Positions 1-9,063 of a DNA stretch of 59,487 bases are shown one piece after another. The notes beneath the pieces were generated by a model. The model was not told where the DNA came from. It made no database searches and saw only the letters and a list, made by a program, of their open reading frames with translations. This DNA is from Gammaproteobacteria bacterium (GTDB taxonomy: Bacteria > Pseudomonadota > Gammaproteobacteria > Legionellales > Legionellaceae), in assembly GCA_030147855.1 (NCBI GenBank), contig JASBUO010000089.1, positions 1 through 59,487 of the forward strand. The letters run 5' to 3'. Positions within the stretch are counted from its first letter, which is position 1. The number at the start of each line of letters is the position of its first letter. The translations under genes were made by a program, and so were the position numbers.

Positions 1-541
1 TTTTGCCTTTTTGCCAGCCAGCAGGACATACTTCACCATTTTCTTCAAAGAATTGTACCGCATCAATAATACGAAGTAATTCGTCTACATTACGGCCAAT
101 GGGTAGGTCGTTTACGATTTGTGAGCGTACAACACCTTTATCATCAATCACAAAAGCACCACGTAACGCAACACCGGCTCCAGGATGTTCAACGCCATAA
201 GCCTGACAAATAGCATGGTTCATATCAGCAACCATGGTGTACTTAACAGGGCCAATGCCACCTTTTTCAACAGGAGTATTGCGATAAGCATTGTGCGAAA
301 AATGTGAGTCGATAGAAACAGCAATCACTTCAACGCCGCGGTCTGTAAACTCGTTAATGCGATGGTTTAACGCAATAAGTTCAGAGGGGCAAACGAATGT
401 GAAGTTTAAGGGGTAGAAAAAGACAAGACCATATTTTCCGTTTAAGTGTTGGTGTAGGTTGAATTCATCAATAATTTCACCTGAGCCAAGCACTGCTGGT
501 GCTTTAAAGTCAGGGGCTTTTTGGGTAACTAAAATACTCAT
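1..541 (-). CDS. Peroxiredoxin (AhpC/Prx1-type 2-Cys), 3' end cut by window edge
   Basis: Thiol peroxidase that reduces hydrogen peroxide and organic peroxides in the cytoplasm. Translating the minus strand from the ATG at 541 gives 180 residues with no stop before the window edge. The peroxidatic cysteine lies in the FTFVCPSE motif (about Cys51) and the resolving cysteine in VCPAGW (about Cys172), the layout of typical 2-Cys enzymes. Only the C-terminal tail, expected to be some 15-20 residues, is missing. A GGAG sits 5 bases before the ATG. It follows grxD by 24 bases on the same strand, so the two are probably co-transcribed. No AhpF reductase is in view, so the electron donor is unknown. 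The family call is firm; the exact paralogue name is not. Confidence 0.93.
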   Translation of the reverse strand, partial: MSILVTQKAPDFKAPAVLGSGEIIDEFNLHQHLNGKYGLVFFYPLNFTFVCPSELIALNHRINEFTDRGVEVIAVSIDSHFSHNAYRNTPVEKGGIGPVKYTMVADMNHAICQAYGVEHPGAGVALRGAFVIDDKGVVRSQIVNDLPIGRNVDELLRIIDAVQFFEENGEVCPAGWQKGK

Positions 542-565
542 GTTTTTCTCCAGTTGTTTTTTAGG

Positions 566-883
566 TTAAGCAGTTTTTGCTGCTTGGAGCAGGGGTGCTA
601 ACTCATTTTGCTCATACATTTCAAGAATGATGTCTGAACCACCAATTAATTCACCGTTTACATATAGCTGGGGAAACGTAGGCCAGTTGGCAAATTGGGG
701 TAGGGTTTGACGGATATCTGGATTTGCAAGTACGTCAACTGTTGCAAAAGGAACGTCACATGCTTCAATGCATTGAACGGCGCGTGATGAAAAACCACAC
801 TGTGGAAATTGGGGGGTGCCCTTCATGTATAAAATAACGGCATTATCCTCAATTTGTTGTTTAATTTTTTCGAGCGTATCCAT
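566..883 (-). CDS. grxD: Monothiol glutaredoxin Grx4 family
   Basis: Monothiol glutaredoxin of 105 residues that binds or transfers [2Fe-2S] clusters with glutathione. The active site CGFS is at residues 29-32, preceded by the KGTPQFPQ segment and followed by the WPTFPQLYVNGELIGGSDI block that holds the cis-proline and the glutathione-binding GG. Length matches the E. coli protein (115) apart from a shorter tail. It is the first gene of a minus-strand pair with the peroxiredoxin. A promoter-like pair TTGCAT-17-GATAAT lies just upstream at 922-950. Family assignment is secure from the active-site and C-terminal motifs. Confidence 0.95.
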   Translation of the reverse strand: MDTLEKIKQQIEDNAVILYMKGTPQFPQCGFSSRAVQCIEACDVPFATVDVLANPDIRQTLPQFANWPTFPQLYVNGELIGGSDIILEMYEQNELAPLLQAAKTA

Positions 884-921
884 TAAAGTACCTGGCTGTG
901 TTGTTGAGTTAAAGGTGCCTA

Positions 922-950
922 ATTATCGACTAAATTGCCTGGTTATGCAA
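922..950 (-). promoter_or_regulatory. Putative sigma70 promoter of grxD-peroxiredoxin
   Basis: On the minus strand, TTGCAT (950-945) and GATAAT (927-922) are separated by 17 bases, with the grxD ATG about 40 bases downstream. Spacing is optimal and each box has one or two mismatches to consensus. No OxyR site was identified by eye. Confidence 0.45.
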
Positions 951-982
951 CCAAGTAAGCGACGGGGATGGTGTGTTGTTTT

Positions 983-1807
983 TTAGGGATTCCTCATCAG
1001 ATAGTTATATTCTTCGAGTACTTCTTGCTTGAGGCAGCTGTTTGCTTCAGGGTCTATAAAATTATTCCACAGTAAATGTGCTTGGGTCGTTTTGATGATA
1101 TCGGAGTCGGTATGTGTTGTGGTGCAAGTAAAAGAGTTTACATCAGATACAGACTCGGTTAATTTTTTTTTCGATGAGTTTGTATGGAAGTAGTGCCGGG
1201 AAAATTGTTTGTTTGATGTTTCTGAGACACCAAAGTTATCAGATGGTAAAGCCTTGCAAGCCTCTTCAAAGATAAGACGGTTGCTAATGATGAAAACAGC
1301 AAGACTAAAATATACGGTGCCTGCTGCTAAAAACAGTAAAGGCGAAATTTTTTGATGGTTTTCGCTCCTTAATTGGTTGGGGAACAAAAAACTTAGTATT
1401 CCGAGTAATAACGGGGAGACGAAGAGAAAGTTTTTCGCCCCAGTATAGAATTTGTGATGCTTGTCTAGTGGGGCTAAAGCACTTTTTGCTTTTGCATCCA
1501 GTATGTTGACAGTACTTTCAAAAAAAACAAGGGGGTCTTCAGTTAAATTGACAGCGCCTAATAGTTCATTAAAGACATTTGCGACACAACCACTGTTGGC
1601 GCTCGTTTTTTCTAGCACTTTTAAAAAATTTACTGTTTTATCACTGAGCGTAATGATAAAATCTAAAATAAATATATTATTAAAGTGGGCATTAGCTGTT
1701 GCTGGTTCACTGAGCGGATCGGTAGCCGCGTTGTAATGTTTGTTTCTAATTGAGTGCAAAGCTTTATTATAGGTTGAAAGCACATATAGTTTCTCTTCTG
1801 CTGTCAT
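983..1807 (-). CDS. Unrecognised membrane protein with two transmembrane segments
   Basis: I do not recognise this 274-residue protein. The N-terminal half is predicted soluble and helical. Near the middle two hydrophobic stretches (around FLFVSPLLLGILSFLF and LLFLAAGTVYFSLAVFII) form a membrane hairpin with a short charged loop, followed by a soluble tail rich in Ser/Thr. The frame is open 12 codons further upstream, but the ATG at 1807 has a GAGG 9 bases before it while the upstream ATG has none, so the later start is used. It lies 67 bases after alsS on the same strand and could be read from the alsS transcript. No signal peptide or catalytic motif is visible. Alternatives include a lineage-specific envelope protein or a translocated effector with a membrane hairpin. 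Confidence 0.7.
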   Translation of the reverse strand: MTAEEKLYVLSTYNKALHSIRNKHYNAATDPLSEPATANAHFNNIFILDFIITLSDKTVNFLKVLEKTSANSGCVANVFNELLGAVNLTEDPLVFFESTVNILDAKAKSALAPLDKHHKFYTGAKNFLFVSPLLLGILSFLFPNQLRSENHQKISPLLFLAAGTVYFSLAVFIISNRLIFEEACKALPSDNFGVSETSNKQFSRHYFHTNSSKKKLTESVSDVNSFTCTTTHTDSDIIKTTQAHLLWNNFIDPEANSCLKQEVLEEYNYLMRNP

Positions 1808-1874
1808 TTGAACGACCTCTATGTAAAAGTTAGGTCTCGACAATAATAGAAAGTTAGTTTTTTTTCAAGGAGCC

Positions 1875-3530
1875 TTAATGTCCCTTATTAGGACATGTGA
1901 CGCGAAAAAGCTCGGGGTTATCGGAGTAATCAATAGGAACATCGATTAATACAGGCCGGTGTGTATTCATTGCTTCTTGGTAGATAACTTTAAAATCATC
2001 CGGATGTTTGAGCTCGAGGCCAAGGGCGCCAAAAGCTTTTGCAAAGTCGGGAATGTTTACTTTCCCAAAATGAACACCACTTTCATGATGATACTTCATG
2101 CGCTCTTGCTCTAACACCATATTGTAAGTGCCATCACGCCAGATAAAGTGAACGAAGTGTATGTGCTCTCGAACCGCTGTTTCGAGTTCCATGGCGCTGA
2201 ATAGAAAGCCACCGTCTCCGGACATGGAAATGACCTTGCCTGGTGCTTTTGCGTAGTGACATGCAATGGCCCATGGTAATGCAACGCCTAAGGTTTGTTG
2301 ACCATTGCTAAATAGTAGTTGATGAGGTCTGTGGGATAAAAAATAGCGCGCCATCCACATATAAATGCTACCAATATCACAGCAAATGGTGGTGTTATCA
2401 TCAATGGCTTCATGTAATTCATGTATAAAACGAAGGGGATGGATAGGCGTGCCTGCATAAGTTTTTCCAGACTTTATTTTGTTTTGTAATGCGTTTTGTG
2501 CTTTTGTTGTGGATAGATGTGTTTTGAGATGCTTAGATAATTTTAAGTGAGGCTGAAGTTGGTTTAGATTGGCTGCGATATCACCGAGTAACTCGCAAAC
2601 AGGGTGGTAGGTGCGGTTAAGCTTACTTGCCATATAATCAATATGAATGATGCTTTTTTGATTATCTGCGTTCCATATTTCAGTGTCGTACTCGACCGAT
2701 GAAAAGCCAATGCAAATGATAACATCAGCGCTGTTTAATGCCTTATCACCTGGTTGATTTTTAAAAAGCCCAACCCGACCTACAAAACAGTGGAGTTCTT
2801 CTTGAGAGATAGCTCCTGCAGCCTGATAGGTACCTACAACTGCCATGGGGCTTTGTTTGAGTAATGTGCGCACGGCACTCGTATTGTTGGGCCTGCTGGC
2901 TTCCATACCTAACAAAATAATAGGGCACTTGGCACGGTTGATGTGATGCGCCGCGCACTGAATAGTTTCTGTCGGCGCTATACCATAGTGAGGTTCTGGT
3001 GCAGTGGGAAGAGGGTGGTGTTTTGTGAGTTCAGTGGATACATTTTGAGGTAAGCTTATAAAGCTTGCGCCACGTCTGGGTGCTAATGCACTTCGAAACG
3101 CGTTGGCGACTAGTTCTGGGATATTGTCTGCCGAGTCAACCTCAATGCTTGTTTTTGTAACAGCTTCCATGAGTTTAACGTTATTCACGCCTTGGTGTGA
3201 GTTTTTTAAAAGCATGGATAGGGGGACGTTTCCGCCAATGGCAACGATAGGGTCTCCTTCGGTTGTTGCTGTTAATAAGCCAGTGCAAAGATTTGCAACA
3301 CCAGGACCCGAGGTTACGAGCACAACACCTGGCTTGCCTGTAATTCGGCCGTAAGCACCGGCGATAAAAGCGGCATTTTGTTCATGACGACAGGTAACTA
3401 ACCGAATACTTGAGTTTCTGAGAGCATCAAATACAGCATCAATTTTTGCGCCAGGGATCCCAAATATATACTGAACACCTTCTTTTTCTAGGCATTGGAC
3501 GAGGAGTTGTGCACCTGTTTTTTCCGTCAT
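1875..3530 (-). CDS. alsS: Acetolactate synthase, catabolic AlsS/BudB type
   Basis: Thiamine-diphosphate enzyme condensing two pyruvates to 2-acetolactate and CO2. The sequence follows the catabolic, FAD-independent type closely: the N-terminal FGIPGAKIDAVFDAL block, the catalytic glutamate in RHEQNAAF, the LVTSGPG segment, FRNQPGD-like KNQPGD in the middle domain and the C-terminal ThDP motif SGDGGFLFSAMELETAVR. There are 551 residues from the ATG at 3530, which has AAGGA 7 bases upstream; an ATG nine codons earlier has no ribosome binding site. No acetolactate decarboxylase and no IlvN-type regulatory subunit is nearby, so it could feed acetoin formation or branched-chain amino acid synthesis. 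It is divergent from sodB across about 230 bases. Confidence 0.92.
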   Translation of the reverse strand: MTEKTGAQLLVQCLEKEGVQYIFGIPGAKIDAVFDALRNSSIRLVTCRHEQNAAFIAGAYGRITGKPGVVLVTSGPGVANLCTGLLTATTEGDPIVAIGGNVPLSMLLKNSHQGVNNVKLMEAVTKTSIEVDSADNIPELVANAFRSALAPRRGASFISLPQNVSTELTKHHPLPTAPEPHYGIAPTETIQCAAHHINRAKCPIILLGMEASRPNNTSAVRTLLKQSPMAVVGTYQAAGAISQEELHCFVGRVGLFKNQPGDKALNSADVIICIGFSSVEYDTEIWNADNQKSIIHIDYMASKLNRTYHPVCELLGDIAANLNQLQPHLKLSKHLKTHLSTTKAQNALQNKIKSGKTYAGTPIHPLRFIHELHEAIDDNTTICCDIGSIYMWMARYFLSHRPHQLLFSNGQQTLGVALPWAIACHYAKAPGKVISMSGDGGFLFSAMELETAVREHIHFVHFIWRDGTYNMVLEQERMKYHHESGVHFGKVNIPDFAKAFGALGLELKHPDDFKVIYQEAMNTHRPVLIDVPIDYSDNPELFRVTCPNKGH

Positions 3531-3681
3531 GGGTTTATCCTTAACGCTGTCAATCATGTTAGTTGAGTGTGAGGTTAATTAAAAAAGCGCCCATTGCATG
3601 TAGGCTTGATATGATGGCATTCATTTTAGGCGGCACTTCCTCATGTATGGGTATCACTTCAAAGTATAGACGGATAAAGCG

Positions 3682-3709
3682 TTAAGTTGTGTAGAGACCA
3701 AGGTATAAT
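3682..3709 (+). promoter_or_regulatory. Putative sodB promoter
   Basis: TATAAT at 3704-3709 is a perfect -10 box, with TTAAGT 16 bases upstream (3682-3687) as a weak -35. The sodB start is 50 bases further on. No clear Fur box was recognised in this region. Confidence 0.45.
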
Positions 3710-3759
3710 CTTGATACACTACAGACGATATTTAGAACCGTTTTAGTAAGGAGATAGCC

Positions 3760-4338
3760 ATGACGTTTACCCTGCCAGCACTGCCCTATGCGATGGATGC
3801 TCTTGCTCCCCATATGTCACAGGAAACCCTCGAATATCACTATGGAAAACATCACCAAACCTATGTAACGAATTTAAATAATTTGGTAAAAGATACTGAT
3901 TTTTTTGGTATGACACTTGAGGAAATCATAAAAACCGCGTCCGGTGGTATTTTTAATAATGCAGCACAAGTTTGGAACCACAGTTTTTTCTGGCAATGTC
4001 TAACCCCTGAAAATTATGCGGAGCCGCGAGGTGCCTTATTGGCTGCAATTGAAAAAGACTTTGGTTCTTTTGCTGCGTTTAAAGATCAATTTACAGAGAC
4101 AGCAGTTAAAACTTTTGGCTCTGGATGGGCGTGGCTTGTTCAAGATAAACAAGGGGAGTTGCGTATTGTAAGTACGAGTAATGCAGAGAATCCAATGACA
4201 TCAGGATTAAAACCACTGCTCACTTGTGATGTATGGGAGCATGCTTATTATATTGATTATCGCAACCGTCGCCCTGATTACTTACAAGCTTTTTGGTCCC
4301 TTGTGAATTGGGATTTTGTGAGCAAACAGCTTGGATAG
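3760..4338 (+). CDS. sodB: Iron superoxide dismutase
   Basis: Cytoplasmic FeSOD of 192 residues converting superoxide to oxygen and hydrogen peroxide. Metal ligands fall at the same numbers as in E. coli SodB: His27 (LEYHYGK), His74 (VWNHSFFW), Asp157 and His161 (DVWEHAYY). The active-site glutamine is in AAQVWNH at residue 70, the position used by iron rather than manganese enzymes. An AAGGAG lies 8 bases before the ATG. It is followed by argD after 9 bases and both may share the sodB promoter. With the neighbouring peroxiredoxin and Grx4 it forms a small redox-defence cluster. Confidence 0.97.
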   Translation: MTFTLPALPYAMDALAPHMSQETLEYHYGKHHQTYVTNLNNLVKDTDFFGMTLEEIIKTASGGIFNNAAQVWNHSFFWQCLTPENYAEPRGALLAAIEKDFGSFAAFKDQFTETAVKTFGSGWAWLVQDKQGELRIVSTSNAENPMTSGLKPLLTCDVWEHAYYIDYRNRRPDYLQAFWSLVNWDFVSKQLG

Positions 4339-4347
4339 GAGTGTATG

Positions 4348-5517
4348 ATGGCCCTGACAACCACTTATAGCCCACTGCCCGTTGCTTTTACGCATGGAGA
4401 AGGCGTGTTTCTATATGATAAGAAAGGCAAACCGTATCTGGATGGTTTAAGTGGTATCGCTGTTTGTGGGCTTGGGCATGCGCATCCTGACGTAACCGAC
4501 ACCATTCAAAGGCAAGCGGCGAAATTGCTTCATACATCGAATGCTTTTCATATCTTAGAGCAAGAGGCACTGGCTGATAAATTGACGGAGTTAACCTTAA
4601 TGCCTGAAGTTTTTTTTGGTAATTCAGGCTCTGAGGCTAATGAAACAGCTATTAAGTTAACACGCTTGTTTGGCCATAAAAAGGGGGTTGACACACCATC
4701 TGTGATTGTCATGAAAGGGGCTTTTCATGGTCGTTCATTGGCAACATTGACAGCAACTGCTGGTCGAAAATATCAGGCTGGATTTGAGCCTTTGGTGCCC
4801 GGTTTTGTGCGTGCACCTTACAATGATATTGACGCCATTCGGACCATTGCTTTGAATCGCTCTGATATTGTGGCGGTAATGCTTGAGCCAATTCAAGGAG
4901 AAGGTGGGATTATTGTTGGAGATGAAGCCTACTTGCATGCACTTGCCGCATTGTGTGAGGAAAATGATTGGCTTTTCATCATGGATGAGATACAAACCGG
5001 CAATGGTAGAACGGGTGATTTGTTTCGTGCCTTAGGGGTGGGAGTTACGCCTGATATACTTACAACTGCAAAAGGACTTGGAAATGGGTTGCCTATAGGT
5101 GCTTGCTTGATGAGTCAACGGGCGCAAAACTTATTTAAGCCAGGTAGCCATGGTTCGACTTTTGGTGGAAATCCTTTGGCTTGTGCAACGGCATGTACAG
5201 TTTTAGATGTCATTGCTCGAGATAAATTATGTGAGCGCGCGGGTGTGTTGGGTGTAAAGCTTAAGCAGTCATTGATGGAAAAAATAGGTGATCATCCAAG
5301 TGTTTGTGGTATTAGAGGGAAGGGCCTTATGATAGGCGTTGAGCTGGATAGGCCTGCAGCTGATATGCGATTAATTGGCCTTGAAGAGGGAGTTTTATTC
5401 AACGTCACATCCGAGACGGTTGTGCGTTTGTTACCTCCGCTCATTATGACAGATAATGAAATGGATGAGTTAATCGCTCGGTTTGTTCGGAGCTTTGAGC
5501 GTTTTGTTGAGGGTTAA
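4348..5517 (+). CDS. argD: Acetylornithine aminotransferase (class III aminotransferase)
   Basis: PLP enzyme of arginine (and possibly lysine) synthesis, transferring the amino group between glutamate and N-acetylglutamate semialdehyde. The 389-residue protein shows the class III signature: phosphate-binding GNSGSEANETAIKL, aspartate in FIMDEIQTGNGRTG and the Schiff-base lysine in TTAKGLGNGLPIGA. Two ATGs are adjacent (4345, 4348); the AGGAG at 4337-4341 is better spaced for the second. Members of this subfamily are hard to separate by eye from other ornithine-type aminotransferases, so the substrate is inferred from overall similarity and length. Its 3' end overlaps the convergent rlmB by 4 bases. 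Confidence 0.85.
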   Translation: MALTTTYSPLPVAFTHGEGVFLYDKKGKPYLDGLSGIAVCGLGHAHPDVTDTIQRQAAKLLHTSNAFHILEQEALADKLTELTLMPEVFFGNSGSEANETAIKLTRLFGHKKGVDTPSVIVMKGAFHGRSLATLTATAGRKYQAGFEPLVPGFVRAPYNDIDAIRTIALNRSDIVAVMLEPIQGEGGIIVGDEAYLHALAALCEENDWLFIMDEIQTGNGRTGDLFRALGVGVTPDILTTAKGLGNGLPIGACLMSQRAQNLFKPGSHGSTFGGNPLACATACTVLDVIARDKLCERAGVLGVKLKQSLMEKIGDHPSVCGIRGKGLMIGVELDRPAADMRLIGLEEGVLFNVTSETVVRLLPPLIMTDNEMDELIARFVRSFERFVEG

Positions 5518-6257
5518 GTAAGGCGCTGTCTTAAGACTTCATATAGGCAAATGCCTGTTGCAACAGAGACATTTAAACTGGAAACTTGCCCATGCATGGG
5601 CAGCGAGAATAAACCATCGCAAACATCACGTGTTAGGCGGCGGAGGCCTGGTCCTTCGGCGCCCATGACAAGGGCTGTAGATGTGTTTTTATAATCTAAA
5701 CCATAGATAGACACTTCAGCCTCTCCCGCTGCACCGTATACCCAAATTCCTTTGTTTTGAAGCATTTTGATGCATCGTGCGAGGTTGGTGACTCGGATAA
5801 ATGGAACTGACTCAGTTGCGCCGGATGCGACTTTACTAACAGTAGGTGTGATGTCAGCACTATTGTCTTTCGGGGCAATGACACAATTGACACCTGCAGC
5901 ATCTGCACTACGCAGGCATGCGCCTAGATTATGTGGGTCGGTAATGCCATCCAGAATTAAAATAAGTAAAGGTGTTTTTGCCGCGTCTAATAATTCGGGT
6001 AAATCGGCTTCAACATAAGCCCTAATAGGTTCAGCTTCTGCAACAAGGCCTTGGTGTGTGATATGACCAAAGCGTTGCTTAAGCGCATCTTGCGAGAGGA
6101 GTTCGATAGGTATTTGACGACGCTTTGCTGTGTCGAGTGCTTCTTGTAGGCGCTTATCTTTTCTATGCTCGTTGACATAGAGTTTATAGGTTTGTCTTAA
6201 AGGGTTATTCAGTAATGCTAAGACTGGATGGAGACCATAAACTAAATGTTCAGCCAT
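5514..6257 (-). CDS. rlmB: 23S rRNA (Gm2251) 2'-O-methyltransferase RlmB
   Basis: SPOUT-class methyltransferase that 2'-O-methylates G2251 in the peptidyl-transferase region of 23S rRNA using S-adenosylmethionine. The 247-residue protein has the N-terminal substrate-binding domain (VYGLHPVLALL) and the three knotted SpoU motifs: NLGACLRSADAAGV, MGAEGPGLRRL and LPMHGQVSSLNVSVA. The ATG at 6257 has GAGG seven bases upstream; an earlier in-frame ATG extends further into rnr and lacks this. The gene overlaps the end of rnr by 8 bases, the conserved rnr-rlmB pairing of gammaproteobacteria, implying translational coupling. Confidence 0.95.
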   Translation of the reverse strand: MAEHLVYGLHPVLALLNNPLRQTYKLYVNEHRKDKRLQEALDTAKRRQIPIELLSQDALKQRFGHITHQGLVAEAEPIRAYVEADLPELLDAAKTPLLILILDGITDPHNLGACLRSADAAGVNCVIAPKDNSADITPTVSKVASGATESVPFIRVTNLARCIKMLQNKGIWVYGAAGEAEVSIYGLDYKNTSTALVMGAEGPGLRRLTRDVCDGLFSLPMHGQVSSLNVSVATGICLYEVLRQRLT

Positions 6258-8463
6258 TGTTTTCCTCGTTGGCAAGTGGGTCTAAAACAGGTTCAAAATC
6301 TATTTTTCTTTCATCTAAATCAACGCGTGCGACTAAGACGGTCATGCTATCGCCAAGGCGGTAGGTGCGTCCTGTTCGTTCACCAATTAAGCGGTGCTTA
6401 ACGGCATCAAATGCGTAATAGTCACTCTTGAGTGACGTAATGTGAACAAGCCCTTCAACATAAACTTCGTTGAGCTCAACAAAAATACCAAAGCCTGTGA
6501 CTGCAGAAATTTTTCCTTCGAAGGTTTGCCCAATTTTAGATTGCATGTACTCACATTTTAACCAAGTAACCACTTCGCGTGTAGCCTCGTCTGCGCGTCT
6601 TTCTGTTGCAGAGCTGTGCTTTCCAAGCTGGCCCATGGTTTTATTGGTATACGCAAACGTTTCGGGCGGTTGTCTGTCAAGCAAGTGTCCGACGGCCCTG
6701 TGAATGAGTAAGTCGGGGTAGCGTCGAATGGGCGAAGTAAAGTGTGTATAAGCAGGATACGCAAGCCCAAAGTGTCCACCATTTATTTCGATATATTGTG
6801 CTTGCTTTAAGGAGCGCAGCATGACTGTTTCGATGAGATGTCGCTCAGGCCTGTCACCGATAGCAAGTAGTGTGTTTTGGAAATCTTTCGGTGATGGAGC
6901 TTTGCCGCCACCAAGAGTTAGACCAAACTCACCTAAAAACTCCCTAAGGCTTAAGAGCTTATCTTCGGCGGGAGCTGGATGCACACGATAGAGTGTTGGA
7001 ATACGTGCTTTTTCAAGAAAGCGAGCTGTTGCAACGTTTGCAGCAAGCATACACTCTTCAATTAAGCGGTGTGCGTCGTTTCGGATGAGCGGTGTGATGT
7101 GTTTTATTTTACGTTGCTCATCGAACACAATGCGTGTTTCGGTTGTATCAAAATCCATTGCGCCGCGCGCTTTTCGCGTTTTTAATAAGCAGTGGTAAAG
7201 GGCATATAGGTCTTTCAATGCCGGAAATATGAGAGATTGATTACCTAGGGGGCACGCATCTTTTTCAAGCCACGTTGCAACGCTTGTATAAGTAAGCCGT
7301 GCTTTGGAGTGAATAACACCGCGGTAAACACGAGAGCGTTCTAGTTTGCCTTCAGCGGAGATAGCCATTTCCATGACCATGCATAGCCTATCTACGTTAG
7401 GTTTGAGTGAGCAAATGCCATTAGACAATACCTCTGGTAGCATTGGAACAACGTGCTCGGGAAAGTAGACAGAGTTACCACGCCTTGCGGCCTCTTTATC
7501 TAGAGGGGAGTCGATGAGGACATAGTGGCTGACATCGGCAATAGCAACATACAGTTGGTATCCTCCACGTGCTTTTGGTTTACAATAGACTGCATCATCA
7601 AAATCTTTGGCATCTTCGCCATCAATGGTTACAAAAGGAAGGTGGCGTAGGTCGGTACGATTTTTGATATCAGACTCGTGAACCGTATCAGGGATAGATT
7701 TGAGTGACATATGTACGTCATCAGGCCATTCGGTTGGGATGCCGTGTGCTAAAATAGCGACCTTTATTTCCATGCCAGGTGCCATGTGTTCTCCTAGAAT
7801 TTGGGAGACTTTTCCAATGGCGTCTGTATGCTTGTTGGGATAGCTTAAGATATCAATGAGCACGACTTGACCGTCTTTAGCGCCTTTTGTGTGTTCGGGG
7901 GGTATAGAAATATCCTGGGTTAAGCGTTTGCTATCAGGTACGACAAAATGCACGCCCTGTTCGGAGAAAAATCGACCGACAACGCGAGGATTTGCATGTT
8001 CAATAATTTCGTGAATTTTACATTCAGGACGGCCGCGGCGATCGATACCCGTTTGGTGGGCAAGCACAGTATCGCCATGCATGACAGCGCGCATTTCTCG
8101 AGGGGAGATGAGTAGGTCTTTTGCTCCGTTGTCTGGAATAAAAAATCCAAATCCATCCGGGTGTCCTTGAACTGTACCGCGCTGCAGGCTGATTTTATCG
8201 AGTAGACAAAAGCGCCCTTTACGGTCTTGCATGAGCTGGCTATCACGAATCATGGCGCGTAGACGAAAGTTGAGCGCTTCTTGCTCACTTGTTTTTGAGA
8301 GCTTTAAAGATGAAACAAGCTGTTTGATTGTAATCGGGCGCCCGAATGTGCTCAATGTTTCTAAAATGAATTCGCGGCTTGGGATAGGCTCCGCATATTT
8401 CTTTTTTTCTCTTTCATGGAAAGGATCCTGCTTATGGCGCACAGATTTCGATTTTTTGCTCAC
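6250..8463 (-). CDS. rnr: Ribonuclease R
   Basis: 3'-5' exoribonuclease that degrades structured RNA, including rRNA fragments and mRNA. The 737 residues show an N-terminal winged-helix segment (FGRPITIKQLVSSLKLS), two cold-shock RNA-binding domains, the RNB catalytic core with the metal-binding aspartates in DGEDAKDFDDAVYC, and a C-terminal S1 domain (FEGKISAVTGFGIFVEL). It is shorter than E. coli RNase R (813) because the long lysine-rich tail is nearly absent; instead Lys/Arg residues cluster in the first 25 positions. The start is GTG at 8463, four bases after AGGA, and no nearby ATG competes. It is co-directional with rlmB. Confidence 0.96.
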   Translation of the reverse strand: MSKKSKSVRHKQDPFHEREKKKYAEPIPSREFILETLSTFGRPITIKQLVSSLKLSKTSEQEALNFRLRAMIRDSQLMQDRKGRFCLLDKISLQRGTVQGHPDGFGFFIPDNGAKDLLISPREMRAVMHGDTVLAHQTGIDRRGRPECKIHEIIEHANPRVVGRFFSEQGVHFVVPDSKRLTQDISIPPEHTKGAKDGQVVLIDILSYPNKHTDAIGKVSQILGEHMAPGMEIKVAILAHGIPTEWPDDVHMSLKSIPDTVHESDIKNRTDLRHLPFVTIDGEDAKDFDDAVYCKPKARGGYQLYVAIADVSHYVLIDSPLDKEAARRGNSVYFPEHVVPMLPEVLSNGICSLKPNVDRLCMVMEMAISAEGKLERSRVYRGVIHSKARLTYTSVATWLEKDACPLGNQSLIFPALKDLYALYHCLLKTRKARGAMDFDTTETRIVFDEQRKIKHITPLIRNDAHRLIEECMLAANVATARFLEKARIPTLYRVHPAPAEDKLLSLREFLGEFGLTLGGGKAPSPKDFQNTLLAIGDRPERHLIETVMLRSLKQAQYIEINGGHFGLAYPAYTHFTSPIRRYPDLLIHRAVGHLLDRQPPETFAYTNKTMGQLGKHSSATERRADEATREVVTWLKCEYMQSKIGQTFEGKISAVTGFGIFVELNEVYVEGLVHITSLKSDYYAFDAVKHRLIGERTGRTYRLGDSMTVLVARVDLDERKIDFEPVLDPLANEENNG

Positions 8464-8504
8464 AATGTCCTAAGCAGCTAATGAAGATGAGTCTAGTTTA
8501 ACAT

Positions 8505-8990
8505 TTATTGTGCCTTTTGGGGTAATTCAAAGCCACGACGCCCGATATAAGCGGTGAGCGCTGAAAGAGGCATGTTTTCGCCTGCCAATAGAACACTTTG
8601 TGTGTTTTCTAGGCGATTGACAGTGGGCCACTCGCAAACAGCAAGGGTTTGCTCACAAGAGACTTGTTGTTCATGTCCGGGTTTTGATTCAATGCAGTTG
8701 ATTTCAAAGGATTCTTTCTCGAGGGCCAAGGCTGACCAAAGGTTAGATTGCAGGCGGCTACTGAAGTCTTCCGTGTTATCATTAGCTGATGCTGAGTGTG
8801 TTATCCAAAGGTCAAACTCAGAAATATTATGTAACATGACAACACGAGGCGTACCACCGGGAAGCTTGGCAGACTCGCCCTTAATGACAAGGGGCTTGCA
8901 TGCGGGGGGAAAAACTTCTTCTGCATATGCGTTTTGTGATATAAAAAATATGGTTGTCAATGAGCTAATCAGTGTGAAAAAGTAGCGCAT
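8505..8990 (-). CDS. Exported protein of unknown function
   Basis: A 161-residue protein with a clear Sec signal peptide: a short positive start, a hydrophobic core (FFTLISSLTTIFFI) and a likely cleavage after NAYA at residue 23. The mature part is about 138 residues with four cysteines (in PPACKP, INCIES, VSCEQT and AVCEWP), an even number compatible with disulfides in the periplasm. I recognise no domain. The strong site AAGGGGG precedes the ATG. It is upstream of rnr on the same strand, 41 bases apart, but has its own promoter-like sequence. Confidence 0.75.
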   Translation of the reverse strand: MRYFFTLISSLTTIFFISQNAYAEEVFPPACKPLVIKGESAKLPGGTPRVVMLHNISEFDLWITHSASANDNTEDFSSRLQSNLWSALALEKESFEINCIESKPGHEQQVSCEQTLAVCEWPTVNRLENTQSVLLAGENMPLSALTAYIGRRGFELPQKAQ

Positions 8991-9018
8991 AGAGCCCCCT
9001 TACAATGGATGGTGGTCC

Positions 9019-9047
9019 ATTATAATCAAAACAAGGATGAATGCTAA
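9019..9047 (-). promoter_or_regulatory. Putative promoter of the exported 161-residue protein
   Basis: On the minus strand TTAGCA (9047-9042), a 17-base spacer and TATAAT (9024-9019) precede the start at 8990 by about 28 bases. A short inverted repeat AATGGA/TCCATT (9004-9021) overlaps the transcription start side. The region is shared with the divergent DUF4254 gene. Confidence 0.45.
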
Positions 9048-9063
9048 GGTGTGATATGCTAAG

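Noticed and set aside
8554-8985. 143-codon frame opposite the exported 161-residue protein
   Set aside because: Antisense frame without domain, signal or ribosome binding site; the minus-strand frame has a signal peptide.
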